A stretch of 64,000 bases of DNA from Anisodus tanguticus (GCA_034509755.1 CM067543.1:16616954-16680953); one strand, 5' to 3'; counted from the stretch's first letter, positions 11,491-23,419 are shown. Notes: a model not told the origin generated them from the letters alone. Made by a program: numbers and translations.

Positions 11491-13076
11491 TGTTATACCC
11501 CGTAGTTATATGTGTGATCGAATGTATAGTTAGTCACTTGAGTTCTGGCAACTCGAGACCCTTTCCAAGGGTCACTTATGATTTAAAGGGATACTAGAAA
11601 GTTTTTCATATTGAAGGAACCATCCCCCGATGAAGTTCGATGAAGTTAGAGTGATATGCTAAGCATTATGCATTGCAGATGGGATTTGCCTCGCCGATTG
11701 GGGCACAAAAAGAAGCAAAAGTTGAGGAAATTTCAGGAAGGAAATGCGGCCGATTATGGCCTCGCATATGTGAGGTGGTGGCTGACTTTCTTTGGCTATT
11801 TAAGAGATAGTTTATGTTATTTACTCATTTCTCGACCTCTACAAGTCCCAGACCCTTCTAAACTCTCCCTTGACCATCCACAAGGTTTCCTATACTCATC
11901 CTAAGCCAAATCACTCCCCTCCTCCCTTAGAAGTGAAGTAAAAGTAGTAAAACTACTTAGTTGGTGTTGTTTTGGATGCGTATTTTTGTTCTTGGTAAAG
12001 TAGGAGTTGTTGAAGAGGTTTATTTTGTTGGGTTAAGGTATGTTTTCCTTTCTTTTTCTATGAAACAGATCACACATAAGCCTTAACTAAGCTATGTGGG
12101 GAGATAGTACAAGATTAACACTTGAAGGAGTTGTGTTGTGGTTGTAACTTGATTAGGCTGCTATTAAGATTGTTATGATAGATATAAGGATGGGTAGGGT
12201 TGCATAGATGCTTAGTTGTATGTTAGAGGTATGGAACTTGTTATTTGAAGTATGAGAAAATGGAGGTTTTGGGGAGGTTCTTTCTAAATTAGCCTAGGAT
12301 GAGCTTGCCGCTCATTTCATATCGGAATCTAGCTCTATAGACTAAGTGGTGGTTTCTAATTGTTGTTGTAGATTGACGTGAATGATTAATTGTATTTGTT
12401 AGCTTGCAAAGGGGAACGTCAAAGGTATGTTAAGGCTAAATTATTTCTTCTTTTGGCATGATTGCTAAAGTGATTACGTGTGATGAAACGTCCGCTAAAG
12501 ATACTCTATTTCGGTCGATGGAAAACATGTTATTTCTTCACTCTTAGAGGGATTCCATGAATCTTGTTTTCTATGGTCGAAAGTACTTTTCGTACCTTAT
12601 AACCTCTCGTTTATGTTGATATCTCGTGACTCCTTGTTGATTTCATAAAAAACTAGACATGATTATTTATTTTTATTTACCACCGAGAAACGGCCGGTTG
12701 GGCAGTTACCACCAGTTGGGCAGTTATGTATAATAATTTACCACTAGTTGGGCAGACACATTATTTACCACCGGACTACGACTGATCTAGCAGTTACAAC
12801 TGGTTGGGCAGTCGTATATATTGTTAATTACCACCGGTTGGGCAGGCGCGTTATTTACCACCGAGCAACGACCGGTTAGGCAAACATGTTAGTATGTATA
12901 TGTATGCATAGGTTGTGTTCTTCTGTTTGCAGGGCTTTACGTCGTGTTGTTTCACAGTTATAATACTGAAGCTTTGTCGGCCCAGAAGGTTGTACGTTCG
13001 TGTAATGATATTCAGGTGGTTCACTCGGGCTATCCAGGTGTCGAGTGTCGGCCACCCCCTAGGTTGGGGTGTGACA
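11491..13076 (+). mobile_element. Solo LTR, gypsy type (TGTTATACCC...GTGTGACA)
   Basis: The ends TGTTATACCCCG and GGGGTGTGACA are standard LTR termini. No internal domain is attached and the flanks belong to one interrupted long LTR. The bases before it are TAGTC and those after it TAGCT, an imperfect 5-bp target duplication. This is the expected product of LTR-LTR recombination of an element that inserted into long LTR copy 2. Confidence 0.75.
12677..12895 (+). repeat. Minisatellite in the solo LTR (ACCACCGGTTGGGCAG)
   Basis: Six or more degenerate copies of ACCACCRGTTGGGCAG are separated by TTATTTA- or GTATATA-rich spacers. They lie in the 3' half of the solo LTR. Confidence 0.8.
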
Positions 13077-13323
13077 TAGCTCATAGCCCTGGATCGATTT
13101 CTTCTCATTGATAATATGAAAACCCACTCTTTCTCTGTTGAAGTTCATTGTTGTATTCTTTTTATTTTAGTTAGTTTATAATTACAACCTACGAATTTCC
13201 TCTCTTAAATAGATAATTCAGATCATTTAGATTAGCTAACAGTTAATCATAAGTCCCTGTGGGTTCCATATCTGATTTCTAAAATCACTATATTACTTAT
13301 ACGACTATGTACGCTTGCTTGTA

Positions 13324-13455
13324 GGGATATAGTAGCTCAGTTGGTTGACTATCTGAACTTTCACCTTGTTGGTGCGGGTTCGAATCCCCATATTGTAATC
13401 TCTTCCCCCAATTCACCTTCCCCTGTCCCCTATGTAATAAAATTTAAAAAAAAAA
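13324..13455 (+). mobile_element. tRNA-derived SINE
   Basis: The head holds a pol III A box (TAGCTCAGTTGG, 13333-13344) and B box (GGTTCGAATCCC, 13377-13388) at tRNA-like spacing. A pyrimidine-rich tail and a terminal A-run (13446-13455) follow. The flanks TACGCTTGCTTGT and TACACTTGTGTGT match at 10 of 13 positions, as an aged target duplication would. The tRNA-unrelated tail and poly(A) argue against a functional tRNA gene. It resembles Solanaceae SINE families, but I cannot name the subfamily. Confidence 0.8.
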
Positions 13456-13494
13456 CCACCTACACTTGTGTGTGCATTTGGGAGCAACCAGAGG

Positions 13495-14761
13495 TACATG
13501 TGTCTACCTTGAGCAATTTTACTATTTTGGATCCCACCTTTCTAGGGTGTCAAGGTCATAAAATCCAGTAGGTAGCTCACGTAATATACTCCAAATTGCC
13601 GAGTAGGTAAGTTGTATTGTAGAAGCAATTAACTTTGGTTCCCATCGTCTCACCGGGAGAAAATGAAGCAGAAGGAATACAAAAATATATATGTGTAATA
13701 TTTGTTGCGCATCACGAGAATTTTATTACTAGTGGCTCGTAATAGTGCTACAGTAATTGTCATACTAACTTATTTTAGTGTTTAACATACCACTTTGTTT
13801 ATAGTCTTTTAATTTATATATATACGAAGGTAATGTTGAAGTTAATTTTGGATTTTTTATATATTAGAAAGGCACCGTATTCTGCCCCTTCAGTTTTATT
13901 TAATATTTTTATGGATATCTTTGGGTTCCACAGACTGAGCTGTAAATAGGCTACGTATGGTATCCCAAGAGTTAATGATTTCAATATAAGGAGTCAGTTC
14001 CTTGGTCAGTTATCAGTATCATTTTCTTTTGTTTCTTCATTAGTATTAAATGTTTTGTCCCTTTCATTTTATAAGGTGTATTTATATAATGTAACAGGTA
14101 TCCCTCAAAACAATGAATGCATGTTGTCATGTCTATGAATATATGGGGAAGGATACAACGTCATCTGATGTCATAAATTGTTAATCACTTTTAGAATTTG
14201 GACATATGGAAAGAGTCATAATTCATGTTTGAACACAAATAATACTCTAACCTATACTCATAAATATAATTTGAGTAAAAGCTTAACAATAGTAATACAC
14301 GGTAAACAACTTCTATATGTCAACAATAGGATGTGATAAACAATTACACACGTTTTTGGAAACATGAAATAAGTTGATATGTCATTAGGGGCTTTACGTT
14401 TGAAGATTCATGATAACCATCTTACGCCTGCAATAGCTAGTGTGAATTTCGGACGTTGAACTTCTGTGAGATCATCAATCTTTATTACACTTTTTCTCAT
14501 GGTGTATCCTTTATATCATTAGCTAACTTTGGGGTCAAATGAGGGAGAATGAAGAGCCTTTAAAGCTAACTCAAACATGAATCTAACCTTCAAAAGCTTG
14601 AATGGAAGTTGCAATGATTCTATTCATAATATGTTGATAAGCTTCCCAACGAGCTGAATTATTACAAGTAGTAATAAGCGTTATGTTTTAAGTAATCATA
14701 TTAGCGAAGCTCACTAAGTTGAGATGTCGTGTAATTTGGTGACTAGGAAAACATTTCCTTC
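13495..14761. other. Unassigned AT-rich sequence
   Basis: About 1.27 kb with no ORF of note and no repeat I recognise. It lies between the long LTR and the copia element and could be ancient repeat debris. Confidence 0.4.
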
Positions 14762-14893
14762 TGATAGAGAATATATTAATATTCTTCATCTATTCTGTAA
14801 TTAGTATTCTATTGTAATTATGTAAACTAGAGATCATTCTTCAATTAGGTTTGTAAATTGTAAACACCTATAAATATTATTTGGTATTATTAG

Positions 14894-15845
14894 ATGACTT
14901 CTCTCATTTTCTTTGGATCTATTCGCTCAAATATAAGTCTCAAGTCTACTCCACCTTTCTTGAATTTCGATCCTACGTTAAAACATAATTTGAAAAGAAC
15001 ATTAAATTGTTTCAATGTGACAATGGTTGTGAGTTTAACAATTCACCATTTCATAAATTTTGTACGGACAGTGGCATGGTATTCCGATTCTCTTGCCCCC
15101 ATACCTCACCTAAAAATGGTAAAGCTGAATAATCATTCGCACCATTAATAATATGATTTGTACCATGCTATTTCATGATTCTCTCCCCCTCCCTTTTGGG
15201 TCTACGTGTTACAAATGGTAGCATACCTTCTGAATATATTACCTACCCGTACCCTTCAAAATAAAACTCCCACCAAAATTTGCACCTAGGACTCTATGCT
15301 ACCCTAATCTCGCCTCCACGGCTCCTCGCAAATTAGCACCTAGGACTACTCCTTGCATCTTCCTGGGTTTCCCGTCAAACCATAGGGGGTACTTATGCTA
15401 TGACTTGCCCACAAATAAAGTCTTAGTCTCTCGCCATGTCACGTTTGAGGAGCACATCTTTCCTTTTGCAAACGTCCAAAAATTTCAAGTCACTGACTAT
15501 GGCTTTCTTGATGATTCGGACACTTCCTCCCTGTTTAATAATATGATCCATGGAGCTAGTAGTTCGACTCAAAACCCACTGCCCCAGTCATCTTCCCCGA
15601 CACCCACTGCTTCTATTACCTCCTACTGCCCCACTGCCACCCGTGACAACCCCACTACCCCACTACTACCCGTAATCTTCCCCGGCCTACCCACTGATCC
15701 CGTGACAACCCCACTGCCCCACTGCCACCCGATACCATCACCGACCCCCCAGCCCTCATCAACTAACCCCCTGCCCACAAGTCTCATCGTCTCCTCACAA
15801 CCCACTGCCCGAGCCTCGTCGTCCCATCACCGCTCTACTGTCTGA
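14894..15845 (+). pseudogene. Copia integrase C-terminal remnant
   Basis: A frame-broken translation keeps pieces of the copia integrase core (CFNVTMVVSLTIHHF in place of the usual CDNGGEF region) and then the C-terminal part NKVLVSRHVTFEEHIFPFAN. A Pro/Ser/Thr-rich linker follows (15540-15845), as in many copia polyproteins before the RT. Several stops and frameshifts lie between about 15150 and 15400. Confidence 0.8.
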
Positions 15846-16003
15846 GTCCTCACCCACCACAAAACACCCAAACAGTCCCCATTCCAATGCACCACATGAA
15901 AACCCATGCCCAACATGGGATTTTAAAACCAAAAGTCAACTTTAACCTATCCACTCAACCATCTCACCTATGCCCAAGAACAAAAAATAAGCCAAGATTG
16001 ATC

Positions 16004-17216
16004 CTAATTGGAATGCGGCCATGAGTGAGGAATTTGATGCGCTAACTACACAACAAACTTGGGATCTTGTCCCAAAACCAGAGGAGGTCAATGTGCTTCG
16101 TTGTATATGGCTAATATCATCACAAATTCAGGGACAGTGGTGAGCTTAACGCTAGAAGGCGAGACTTGTGGCAAATGGCACGGGGTAATAAGAGGGAATT
16201 GATTATGGGGAGACCTTTAGTGGTTAAACCAGCCATCATTTGCACTATTTTGAGCATTGCTATGGAAAAAATTGGTTAATTCATCATCTTGATGTGAAAA
16301 TGCATTATTACATGGGAATTTGAAAGAAACCGTATAAATACATTAACCACCTAGCTTTGTACATTCTTCGGCTCCTCAGTATGTCTGCCGGCTTCGGAAG
16401 TCACTTTATGGCTTGAAAAACGACCCCAGGGCTTGGTATGACCGCTTTGCGAATTAGATCTTGCAGATTGGGTTTATGTGCAACAAATTTGATAACTCAC
16501 TTTTTATTTTTCATCGAGGTAATGACACAGCATACCTATTGCTCTATGTGGATGACATGGTCTTGACTGCTTCCTCGGATGTGCTGAAAAATGAGATAAT
16601 CACCATGCTCAAATTCAAATTTGCCATGACAGACTTGGGTAAGTTGAGTTATTTCTTAGTGATTTTCATGTCTAGATCCAAGAATGCAATGTTCTTATGT
16701 CAGCATAAGTATGCCGAAGAGATTGTTTACAGGGCTAAAATGACAAACTGCAAGATCATGCTAACTCCAGTCGACTCAAATTTGAAGCTTAGCGCCGATG
16801 ATGTGGATCCGGTGCTTGATCCTTCTCTTTATAGGAGTCTAGCTGGTGCACTTCAGTATCTTACCTTCACTAGGCCGATATTGCGTATGTCGTTCAGTAG
16901 GTGTGTTTGTTCATGCATGCTCCCAGGGAGCCTCACTGTACCGCTCTTAAACGTATCATTCGATACGTCAAAGGTACTCTTCACTACGGATTACATCTTT
17001 ATCCATCTGCACAGACTAGGCTAATATCTTATACGGACGTCGATTGGGGCGGCTGTCTAGACACACATCAATTTAATTTCGGTTATTGTGTATTTTTGGG
17101 TGATAACCTCATCTCATGGTGTGCAAAACGCAAGCCACGCTTTTCCGTTCGAGTGCAGAAGCAGAATATAGAGGCGTTGCGAACGTTGTTGCCGAAATTG
17201 TTGGCTTAGAAACCTC
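16004..17216 (+). pseudogene. Copia reverse transcriptase and RNase H remnant
   Basis: The RT active-site motif YVDD is intact at 16545-16556, within LLLYVDDMVLTASS. The RT palm/thumb follows (TDLGKLSYFLVI), then the LAGALQYLTFTRP and RIIRYVKGTLHYGL phrases. RNase H starts at SYTDVDWGGC (canonical SDADWAGC). Frameshifts near 16440 and 16910 and upstream stops make it non-functional. Confidence 0.9.
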
Positions 17217-17706
17217 CTTCTAGAGCTTTATTGTCCCTTACGTAAGGCATCTCTTGTCTACTGTGATAACATATCTACTATTTACTTGTCTCATAACTCG
17301 ATTCAACATCAGTGAACCAAACATATTGAGATGAATATTCATTTTGTTCGTGAGAAGGTTGCCATGGGCCATGTTCGGGTGTTACATGTTCCTTCTTCCT
17401 ATCATTACACAGATATATTTACTAAGGGACTTCCTCGACAACTGTTCCTTGACTTCAGATCCAGTCTCAGCGTCCGGCCTCCTCCCGCTCCGGCTGAGGG
17501 GGTGTGCTAGAGAATATATTAATATTCTCCATATATTCTGTAATTAATATTCTAGTGTAATTATGTAAAATAGAGATCCTTCTCCAATTAGGTTTGTAAA
17601 TTGTAAACACCTATAAATATTGCATTAATGAGAAGCCTCCCACCAAGAAGAATTACACTATTCTTCACCTTCATACCAAACACACCCTAAGCTACAGGTC
17701 CTAACA

Positions 17707-17967
17707 CGGTTAGCTGATATGGTTGAAAATGGTCCCTAAAGTACTGTAGCTAAGACTCTTTTGAATTGTGGGAAGTTGATAAAATCTCAAAGTCTGAAGA
17801 AACGTGGACATAATAGTCGTTATAGTTGAGTTAATCAAAGAGGTTTGTGCACACGATGTAGGTGGCAACACATCATGCTTGATTAATGATGTGTGTGCGG
17901 ACGTATTGGGTTAGTCACCCTTGGATAGCATGTTCTACTTCGGGGACCAAAATTAACCGCTACAATA
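17707..17967. other. Unassigned sequence
   Basis: No ORF or recognised repeat between the copia 3' LTR and the MITE. Confidence 0.35.
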
Positions 17968-17969
17968 TA

Positions 17970-18211
17970 CTCCCTCCATTCCCAAATAAATGATTTTTTG
18001 GGGGTGTGAACACTCCTTAATGAAGTTAATTAAAGAATAATTATCAATGTTATTCTTGTATTTCTTCCCAATTTTTTAAAATTTGATATAGTCATTAAGA
18101 TATGGGTAATTTTAATTAAAAAAATTACTACATCTTTGGACTTTGACAAATTCATTCATTTTGGATCATAAATGAAGTGCTAGAAATTTATTTATATTGG
18201 AATGGAGGAAA
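17970..18211. mobile_element. Stowaway-like MITE
   Basis: The left terminus CTCCCTCCATTCCCAAATAA and the reverse complement of the right terminus (TTTCCTCCATTCCAATATAA) form inverted repeats of about 22 bp. TA dinucleotides flank both sides (17968-17969 and 18212-18213). Size (242 bp), AT-rich interior, CTCCCTCC ends and TA duplication fit the Tc1/mariner-derived Stowaway class. It has no coding capacity. Confidence 0.85.
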
Positions 18212-18213
18212 TA

Positions 18214-18500
18214 TATTCTTAATTCTTCAATTCTACACACTAATGAGACATGCATTGCACCATATGTTGCAAACTGTTGAGAAAAATAAATGTAATATCT
18301 CAAAAGATGTGCCCAAATTCATTCTTACAAAAAATAATATTTAGGTTTGTTATCTTAATATTCAATTTATTTTATATCATTCATATTGTCACTAAGTTGT
18401 TAAGAAGGGAAGTCATTCAACAATGTTTCGTCTTGTTTTACTTTTAACCGAGATCATGCAAAGAAGGAATAAGCCTTACATACCTTAAAGTTGCTGCTCT
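18214..18500. other. Unassigned AT-rich sequence
   Basis: No convincing coding or repeat feature. A 65-residue open stretch here is low-complexity and hydrophobic, and looks spurious. Confidence 0.35.
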
Positions 18501-19367
18501 ATTGAGGGAGATCAAGCTCGCCTCTTTCTACGTGTCAATCTACAATATTAAGGGATAGTACAACGTTAATATCTTAGACTTAGCGAGTCATAATCATACT
18601 ATTTGGTTAAAGAACTATATTCTCTTCCTAACCCCTTCCCCTTCAACCTTACAACGACAAATACAACTACATCATCAACATCCTATTCAAGTTCATCACC
18701 TAAAACTTTAATGAAACCTCCATGGATGAGTTCAAGTCCCTACTCAATACCATCTTTACAATTTCTCCTCCTTTCAACTTACTTCTTAACATAACGGAAT
18801 TCCAAAAATTTGTATAGATATATACGCAAAGGAGGGGTAAATCCTTACCTTAGACACCAAATTTCCACCTTAAACCATAAATTGATGTTGGAGGATTCCA
18901 CTCAAAATAGTAGTAAAGGAGAAAAATAAGAGGAAGTCAAGTACTACATGGTTCTTGGCATAATATTCGAGTTATTTTCTTCCGAACTTAGCTAGGATTA
19001 GCATGGAACCGCCTCACTTTCACAGTGGAGGTTCCGGAACTAAAACATTTTACGCCGGCTAACCCCCACCGTAAAATATTTTACATCCATAAAAGGCCAC
19101 CGTAAAACACTTCCTCCTCCACCAACATTCTATTAAGCTTTACGGTGGAGGGCCACAAGTTTTACGGTCGTAACTCCAACCATAGAACATGAAAGTCTCC
19201 CAAGTTACATTTAAACTTACTTCCTCCTGTTCGCTTAACCTTTATACTTCTCGGTACTTCTTTAACTTATCCTAACACTCTACTATCCTTACAGGAGATC
19301 TCATATATTCTCTTAACACTTAGACTAGTTAACAACACTTTCCAATGTGAAAAATACAGGGTGTAAC
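18501..19367 (-). mobile_element. Gypsy 3' LTR, reverse
   Basis: On the minus strand a long G-rich polypurine tract (complement of 19372-19395) precedes GTTACACCCTGTA, an LTR start whose first T appears mutated. The interior has TTTTACGG-type and CCACCGTAAA repeats (19030-19170). It sits just downstream, in minus-strand sense, of the gypsy chromodomain remnant. The left limit is approximate. It differs from the LTR at 22900-23419, so the two ends of this element are not a matching pair. Confidence 0.55.
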
Positions 19368-19765
19368 TTCCTCCACACCCACCCCCACCCCCCCATAAAA
19401 CATTCATCCTCGAATGTGTAGGGAAAATATTCTAACTCTCAAAATTTTGAAAATTTTGGCAGAGTTTCTTTTGTAAACAGGACTATCCAAAACATGTCAA
19501 GTAGCCCAAACACATATTCAATGCCTCACATGGCTATAGATTAATATAACAACATCATATCGGCCCCCACAAAACCATTTATTTATGCAAAAAAAATCAA
19601 AAGGGTTAGCCATAACTCATCTCAACTCTCATATGTTGAAATCTGGGTTGCACCTGCCATATCTGTCTCAACAATATTACCTAAAAACGATGTATAGATT
19701 TAGCTCGTCGGGTAGAATAAGAATAAAGGAATCGTATCGCATGAGTGTTGATATAAACCTGAAGT

Positions 19766-19999
19766 CTAAAATAAATGAGTGTATCTAGAATTCATATCCT
19801 CCTCGGCCTCCCATTTCATTTTCTCCACGTTATCATTCCTCCAATATACCTTAACTGAAGCTACTTCTTTTGTTCGCAACATACAGACCTGGTGATCTAG
19901 TATAACAACAAGGACTTCCTCGTATGATATATCTTTTGTGATTTGGACATCTTCAATGGGGGTGATGCGGGATGGATCACTCAAACAATTACGAAGCAT
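19766..19999 (-). pseudogene. Gypsy integrase C-terminus, chromodomain-like
   Basis: The translation reads ITPIEDVQITKDISYEEVLV, then VYWRNDNVEKMKWEAEEDM. This is the chromodomain-like tail of a chromovirus integrase, parallel to the plus-strand copies at 7855 and 62212. It is the 3' end of the minus-strand pol remnant. Confidence 0.85.
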
Positions 20000-20345
20000 A
20001 GTTACGTGGAATACTAGATAAACTGCTTCTAACTCCTAGGGAAACTTAAGCTTGTAAGACATTTGGCCGATTCTCTGTATGATCTGATACGGTCTAACGT
20101 ACCTGGGGCTAAACTTGCCTTTTTTACCGAACGTCATCACACCTTTCATAGGTGATACCTTCAGGAACACTCAATCACCAATAACAAACTCTATGTCTCG
20201 ACGCTAGTTATCTGAGTAGGACTTCTATCGACTCTGAGTTGTCAACAATCGCTCCTGAATCAATTTTACCTTCTCTATGGCTTGTTACACCATATCAGGA
20301 CCCCAATAACTTTGTTTCACAAACATCGAACCAGGTGATAGAAGA

Positions 20346-21010
20346 CTAGTACTTCCGCCCATAAAGGGATTCATATGGTATTATCTTAATACTGAAACAG
20401 TACTTATTATTATAGGTGAACTCAATGAGCGGCAGATGATCTTTCCAATTCACTTTGAAGTCCAAAACACATGCTTGTAATATTTCTTTGAGCCTCGGAA
20501 TAGTGCGCTCGGCTTGCCCGTCTGTCTGCGGATGTAAGGCTATACTAAGTCTAATTTGAGTACACAAACCTTTCTGATAGGACCTCCAAAAATTAGCTGT
20601 AAATTGTGCACCTCAGTCAAATATAATAGAAGCCGGAACTCCATGAAGTCAGACTATCTCTCTGATATATAACCTGGCTTAATCCTCAACTGAATAAGTA
20701 GTTCTAATAGGTAAAAAATGAGCTAACTTTGTAAGTCTATCCACGATAACCCAAATAGAATCAAACTTCTGACGAGAACTAGGTAATTCTGTAATAAAGT
20801 CCATGTTGATGATTTCCCATTTCCAAGTCGAAATCTCAATATTTTGAAGCAATTCTCTTGGTTTTTTATGCTCGACCTTAACTTGCTGGCAATTTGGACA
20901 CTGAGCGACAAATTCTGTAACATTCTTCTTCATATAGTTCCATCAGTATATTTGCTAAAGGTCATGATACATCTTAGATGAACTAGGATGAATAGAATAC
21001 CTGGACTGAT
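20346..21010 (-). pseudogene. Gypsy integrase, core and zinc finger
   Basis: The HHCC finger region (FVAQCPNCQQVKVEHKK) leads into MDFITELPSSRQKFDSIWVI, with the first catalytic Asp. Then comes HPQTDGQAERTIPRLKEIL, with the catalytic Glu region, and the WKDHLPLIEFTYNNKY phrase. Two frames carry it, with a stop between, so it is inactive. Confidence 0.88.
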
Positions 21011-21166
21011 GAATCTCTACCATAATTTTCCCTCGAAGGCCCCCTATATCGGGCACACACAATCTACCCTTATATTTCAGAACCCCATCAATTGATAGCT
21101 AGAACATTGCTTCTTTTGAAAGGGTATTTCTTCTCTAATTCTTACCAAAGCTGGATCATCGAACTG

Positions 21167-21802
21167 TCATGCCTTTACCTCGATCACTAAAGATGATTCA
21201 GCGGTATTCTGGACTATAGCACCTCTGTCACCTACCTCAAGAAACCGTACACTTAAACTGGCCAATTGATACAAATCTTTAGTCATCTCCAACTTATCAA
21301 CTCTCACATGCCTCAGGCTGCCTATAGACTTATGACTCAACGCGTCAGACACAATATTTTCCTTGTCAGGATGGTATAAGATATCCACATCATAGTCTTT
21401 CAGTAACTCAAGACATCTCCACTGTCTCAGATTCAATTCTTTCTGCCTAAATATATATTGTAAGCTCTTATGATCTGTAAACAAGTCAACATGAACTCCA
21501 TATAAATAGTGGCACCATATCTTCAAAGAAAATATAACAACCGCTAACTCAAGATCATGATTCAGGTAATTCTATTCGTGCCTCCTTAGTTTGTTTGAAG
21601 CATATGCATTAACTTTGTCGTGCTGCATCAGAACACAACCCAATCTGACATTGGAGGCATCACAATATACAACATAATCCTTTGATCCTTCAGGAAGTTC
21701 TAGAATAGGCGTTGATGTTAATCTACTCTTCAACTCCTGAAAAATCATTTTGCACGTATCCGACCACTGAAACATAGTCACCTTATGCGTCAACTTTGTC
21801 AA
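21167..21802 (-). pseudogene. Gypsy RT thumb and RNase H domain
   Basis: Connection and RNase H phrases are seen: MTKLTHKVTMFQWSDTCKMI, then DYVVYCDASNVRLGCVLMQH, then MKIWCHYLYGVHVDLFTDHK with SLQYIF, and ILYHPDKENIVSDALSHKS. The TDHKSL motif is intact here, unlike at 6295. A frameshift near 21560 splits it. Confidence 0.88.
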
Positions 21803-22860
21803 TGGAGCGGCAATAGAACAAAAAATCTCTACAAACCTTCAATAATAATCAGCTAAGCCCAAGAAACTACGCACCTCAGTAGGAGTTGTGGGCATCGGCC
21901 AATTCTTCACTATCTTGATCTTTTGATTATCAATTTTGATGCCCTCATCTGATACTATACGCCCGAGAATGGCCATCGAGTTCAACCAGAAATCACATTT
22001 AAAAAACATAGCATATAGCTTATGATCCTGCAGCGTCTATAATACCGCTCACAAATGATTTGCATGCTCTACTTCTGATTGAGAATACACCAAAATATCA
22101 TCAATGAACACAATCATAAAGATATCAAGGAACGACTTGAAAACCCGATTCATCAAATCCATAAAAGTCGCCAGTGCATTAGTAAGACCGAATGACATAA
22201 CAAGAAACTCATAGTGTCCATATCTTGTTCAGAAAGCTATCTTCGGAATATATTTCTCATTGACTCTCAGCTGATGGTACTGGTCAAACAAATCATCGAT
22301 TCTGAAAATTTATTTTTATTCTTGATAGTTACATTGTTTAGTTGATGGTAATCAATAACATTCTCGATGAACTATCTTTCTTACGAACGAATAACACTGG
22401 TGCACCCCACGATGAAGTGCTGGGCCTGATAAAGACCTTTTCTAAAATGTCTTTCAATTCTTTCAATTCATCAGGGGCCATTCTATACAGAGGAATAGAT
22501 ATAGGCTGGGTATCTGAAAGTTTATCGATAGCAAAGTCGATCTCCCTTTTTGGAGGAATACCAAGAAGTTCATCAGGAAATACGTCAAGGAAATTTATTA
22601 ACAACATGGACTGACTGAAGAGTTGGAGGTTTTTCCTCCGCATCCTGCACTCGTACTAAGTGATAGATATATCCCTTCGAAATCATCTTCTGACCCTTAA
22701 GGTAAGAAATAAACCTCCAGTTAGGAACTACAACATTTCCATTCCATTCAATAACGGGATCACCCAGAAAAATTAAAGCGAATGACTTTCATCCATCAAT
22801 CCACGTTAGCATAACAAGAATCCAGCCCTAGTCCATACCAAGAACAGTCTAACCCGTAGC
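21803..22860 (-). pseudogene. Gypsy protease end and reverse transcriptase
   Basis: The protease-RT junction reads FPDELLGIPPKREIDFAIDK, and then the RT start MAPDELKELKDILEKVFIRP with SWGAPVLFVRKKDSS. The rest of the RT is readable in pieces between 22340 and 21830, including a FMIVFIDDILVYSQ-like stretch near 22100. Stops break it repeatedly. Gag is absent, because an LTR (22900-23419) joins directly upstream. Confidence 0.85.
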
Positions 22861-22899
22861 TTACTTCATCACCAAGACTTCTTCAAAATCAGCAAAACA

Positions 22900-23419
22900 A
22901 GGAAGGAAGGAAACTAATAATATTCACGAGATTCTTTAAGTCAAATTTACGTTATTTATCTTTGGATTTAGCTTCAAGGTGTTGAAGAACCTTTGAGAGG
23001 ATATTAGGGGTGTTATAGGGTCTTTAGGAATGTAAAATGAAGTCCCTAAGTCGAGATACACAATTTATATACAAAATGAAATCTGAATCGCCCTACTGTA
23101 TGTTACAAATGTATAGTCCGTACATTTGAATCGTATAACCAGAACCGAAACATGAAAATCTAAAGGGAAAATTACGGTTCAAGCTCCAAATTGTACGGTC
23201 TGTACAATAATGTATGGTCCGTACATTTGGGCCGTATTTTTGGAAAACTTGTTGATTTCATTGAAACACATTCTCTTCAATCCGTTTAACATCTAAAATT
23301 TTTGATACTTCTATAAATAAGTTGTAAACCCTTATTACCCTTTCGTAGGGTCACATATCTTCCCAGAACACCGATGGCAATCGACGGTACAACTAGACAT
23401 GAAACTATGAGGCGTAACA
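22900..23419 (-). mobile_element. Gypsy LTR fragment, reverse
   Basis: On the minus strand it starts TGTTACGCC at 23419 and shares its first ~150 bases with the LTR ending at 727, such as the CGAAAGGGTAATAAGGGTTT stretch. Tandem CGGTCCGTAC-type motifs (23110-23230) are also typical. It is cut off where the protease-RT remnant begins, so primer site and gag were deleted between LTR and pol. Confidence 0.6.

Larger units (their letters stand above)
10412..13489 (+). mobile_element. Long LTR copy 2 with nested solo LTR and SINE
   Basis: It starts TGATGTTTGG after a polypurine-like tract and is homologous to 2434-3378 over its first ~880 bases. It continues to a GTGGGTTCCATATCTG stretch and ends GGGAGCAACC. 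It is split by a solo LTR (11491-13076) and a SINE (13324-13455). Removing them leaves one LTR of about 1.36 kb. It is followed by AGAGG (13490-13494), matching the five bases before copy 1. Confidence 0.6.
14762..17706 (+). mobile_element. Ty1/copia element, internally deleted
   Basis: LTRs at 14762-14884 and 17505-17706 share about 120 aligned bases starting TGMTAGAGAATATATT. The 3' LTR is about 202 bp with TG...CA ends and follows a purine tract (GGCTGAGGGGG). The 5' LTR is cut short and joins integrase sequence directly, so the primer site, gag, protease and integrase N-terminus are deleted. Coding order is integrase, RT, RNase H, as expected for copia. No target duplication was found. 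Confidence 0.85.

Noticed and set aside
13324..13400. Functional tRNA gene
   Set aside because: A and B boxes are present, but the 5' end does not pair with the 3' side as an acceptor stem, and a pyrimidine-rich tail with an A-run follows. It fits a SINE better.
15623..15805. Gly/Val-rich minus-strand ORF
   Set aside because: It is the antisense shadow of the Pro/Ser/Thr-rich linker of the copia polyprotein.
18603..18794. Short Ser/Thr/Pro-rich ORF on the plus strand
   Set aside because: Low-complexity composition in a probable LTR; no start context or homology that I recognise.
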